This document shows, in pieces, positions 10,098 to 11,219 of a stretch of DNA of 11,219 nucleotides. The notes beneath the pieces are model-generated. The model worked only from the letters and a program-made list of their open reading frames with translations, was not told where the DNA came from and did not search any database. The DNA is taken from assembly GCA_016177245.1 (NCBI GenBank), contig JACOVR010000006.1, positions 1 through 11,219 on the forward strand, given 5' to 3'. The DNA is from Candidatus Wildermuthbacteria bacterium (GTDB lineage: Bacteria; Patescibacteriota; Minisyncoccia; Minisyncoccales; UBA10102). Made by a program: the position numbers and the translations under genes. Within the stretch, counting starts at the first letter, position 1, and every line of letters starts with the position of its first letter.

Positions 10098-10122
10098 TGA
10101 AGATTTTCTTAAAGAACTATCC

Positions 10123-10188
10123 CCATCAAAATCCGCGAATTACTTCTCGAACTTTGATGGTGAGGGGGGAGCTACTCTCGTAACTCCC
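10123..10188 (-). ncRNA. Tandem hairpin module A3-B3
   Basis: Hairpin A3: GGGAGCTAC (10167-10175) / GTAACTCCC (10180-10188), 9 bp with one G-U. Hairpin B3: CCATCAAA (10123-10130) / TTTGATGG (10153-10160). Order, spacing and the following GGGGATAGTTC match module 2, but both stems have different sequences, so base pairing is kept while bases change. It sits inside the leader of the 9427 gene. The remaining leader (10189-10262) has one more possible stem (CGCC/GGCG near 10210-10240) and no gene. Confidence 0.65.
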
Positions 10189-10262
10189 TCCCTTTCTCCC
10201 TCTGGGGAAAGATCCGCCAGCAACTGCGTAGCTGTGGGCGAACCGGCCAAATAACTAAAAAC

Positions 10263-10291
10263 AGTATAGCATACATTTTTCGATCTGTCAA
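10263..10291 (-). promoter_or_regulatory. Extended -10 promoter of the cassette block
   Basis: On the minus strand: TTGACA (10291-10286), 17-nt spacer, TATACT (10268-10263) with TGC before the -10. It is of the same type as 573-601. It reads into module A3-B3 and the 9427 gene. Confidence 0.8.
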
Positions 10292-10307
10292 GCTCGGGCG
10301 GGCAAAC

Positions 10308-10334
10308 AAAAAAGCCCCGACAGAGGTCAGGGCT
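10308..10334 (-). terminator. Terminator of rnc-rpsP
   Basis: On the minus strand AGCCCTGAC (10334-10326) pairs with GTCGGGGCT (10321-10313), 9 bp with one G-T and a 4-nt loop, followed by TTTTTT. The stem overlaps the rpsP stop codon (10327-10329). Confidence 0.88.
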
Positions 10335-10668
10335 GGGGTGGTGTCGGGGGCTGGGGCTGGGCTTGCGCCGGTGGTTGAGCGGGCTGTTCGGGCGGTTTTT
10401 TGGGCAGTTTATGTTTGGGGATTTTTTTGCCTTGCACGATTTTGTTCGAAACCAGCAAATTCCAAATCGTGGGCGATGGTTTCGCGCCCACAGACATCCA
10501 GTATTTGATCCTCTCCCCTTTCAGTATTTTCTCTTTGGTTTCAGGATTCAAAAACCCAACTTCTTCCACAAAACGGCCTCCGGTGGAGGATTTTGTTTTG
10601 TCGGTTACTACTATTTTGTATGAATGGTAGTTTTTCCTACCGGTTCTGTGCAATCTTATTACAAGCAT
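10327..10668 (-). CDS. rpsP: 30S ribosomal protein S16 with Pro/Gln tail
   Basis: 113 aa. The S16 core is clear in residues 1-75 (VIRLHRTGRKNYHSYKIVVTDK, GRFVEEVGFLNPETKE, ERIKYWMSVGAKPSPTIWNLL). The last 25 residues are a low-complexity Pro/Gln/Ala tail (KKPPEQPAQPPAQAQPQPP) absent from typical 80-90 aa S16, probably disordered. It assembles early into the 30S body. It lies 18 nt after rnc and is followed at once by an intrinsic terminator, so khpA-trmD are not co-transcribed with it as they usually are. Confidence 0.96.
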   Translation of the reverse strand: MLVIRLHRTGRKNYHSYKIVVTDKTKSSTGGRFVEEVGFLNPETKEKILKGERIKYWMSVGAKPSPTIWNLLVSNKIVQGKKIPKHKLPKKPPEQPAQPPAQAQPQPPTPPQP

Positions 10669-10686
10669 AGTATTTCGTAGCGATTA

Positions 10687-11219
10687 TCACCAGTTTTTCT
10701 TTCTTAACGCGTTCCTTGCCGCGTCTTCTTCTGCTTCCTGCTTAGAAGAGCCCTGCCCTTCTGCAACCAGATGTTCTCCCAGAAATACGCCTATCTTAAA
10801 ATGTTTCTCATGGTCTGGCCCCCATTCTTCAATCACCCGGTAACTCGGGGTGATCGACACTTTTTCTTGCGCCATTTCCTGGAAACGCGATTTCGTGTCT
10901 TGAAAAAGCCCGTTTTCGATAATATCTGCAAGTTTTGAAAGCAGGCACTTCTCAATAAACTCTTTGCATACTTGGAACCCTTGGTCAAGATACAACGATC
11001 CGATAAACGCTTCGAACGTGTTTGCAAGAATGTAGTCGCGCGCCTTGCCTGTTTCTTTTGATTCTCCCCGGGAAAGCAAAAGGAATTCGTTGAAATTAAG
11101 TTCTTTGGAAATTTCTGAAAGCATCTTTGAGTTCACCAGCGCCGCTCTCCACGTGGTGAGTTCACCCTCTGGTTTTTTGGGATAATTTTGGTAGAGGTTT
11201 TCGGTTACCACAAGTTCGA
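10687..11219 (-). CDS. rnc: Ribonuclease III, 5' end outside window
   Basis: C-terminal 177 or so residues; the frame runs off the right edge (it continues ...ELVVTENLYQNYPKKPEGELT), so the signature ERLEFLGDAVL is just outside. The second catalytic patch reads ANTFEAFIGSLYLDQG: the metal-ligand Glu is present, but the position that is Asp in E. coli (DTVEALIG) is Asn. The dsRNA-binding domain follows (KSRFQEMAQEKVSITPSYRVIEEWGPDHEKHFKIGVFL, then GQGSSKQEAEEDAARNAL). It processes rRNA and cleaves dsRNA, of which the long hairpins nearby would be natural substrates (inference). Confidence 0.95.
   Translation of the reverse strand, partial: ELVVTENLYQNYPKKPEGELTTWRAALVNSKMLSEISKELNFNEFLLLSRGESKETGKARDYILANTFEAFIGSLYLDQGFQVCKEFIEKCLLSKLADIIENGLFQDTKSRFQEMAQEKVSITPSYRVIEEWGPDHEKHFKIGVFLGEHLVAEGQGSSKQEAEEDAARNALRKKNW

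Noticed and set aside
7414..10188. Integron attC array
   Set aside because: The hairpins resemble single-strand folded sites in principle, but I see no integrase gene or attC core sites (GTTRRRY/RYYYAAC) at matching positions, and the genes are all on one strand with their own leader structures.

Overview
The window looks like part of a small-genome bacterium of the Candidate Phyla Radiation (Patescibacteria, probably a Parcubacteria-type lineage). I infer this from short versions of housekeeping proteins, a PaaX/Cas2-like protein with an N-terminal membrane helix, a degenerate PP2C-like protein beside rplJL, mostly Shine-Dalgarno-poor or leaderless housekeeping genes, and many small palindromic repeats, two of which sit in frame inside essential genes. 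No 16S or marker phylogeny is possible here, so the lineage is an inference.

Layout. Positions 1-610 hold a GC-rich unknown minus-strand gene (100-453) with a strong extended -10 promoter, a hairpin abutting its SD and a long hairpin after its stop. At 709-1386 a PaaX/Cas2-like gene is bracketed by two near-identical 35-nt promoter/operator-like repeats. A plus-strand PP2C-like membrane-anchored gene (1447-2181) converges on a minus-strand block: def, pcm, mltG, then rplJ-rplL with its own promoter, an L10-leader RNA and an attenuator-type terminator. A small plus-strand holin-like gene (5228-5548) shares a bidirectional terminator with rpmG-tRNA-Trp. Then, all on the minus strand, come tRNA-Thr, tRNA-Tyr, trmD and a KH-domain gene. 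At the right edge are rpsP and the 3' part of rnc.

Between rpsP (10327) and the KH gene (7291) lies about 3 kb that does not look like housekeeping DNA. Three unknown minus-strand genes (7586-7933, 8241-8597, 9427-9975) each have a strong SD and a structured 5' UTR. A recurring 3' or intergenic module of two tandem hairpins (A then B) occurs at least three times with different but still complementary stem sequences, followed by a conserved box of the type GTTCYTTRARAAAA. A plus-strand coiled-coil gene (8888-9175) is embedded there. The gene at 100-453 shares the promoter and 5' architecture. This cassette-like set, with RNA structure kept while sequence changes, is the best candidate for an undescribed system.

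Functionally the housekeeping genes cover translation and its maintenance: ribosomal proteins L10, L7/L12, L33 and S16, three tRNAs, tRNA m1G37 methylation (TrmD), deformylation (Def) and RNase III. They also include isoaspartate repair (Pcm) and cell-wall glycan termination (MltG). No CRISPR array, transposase, integrase or rRNA was seen.
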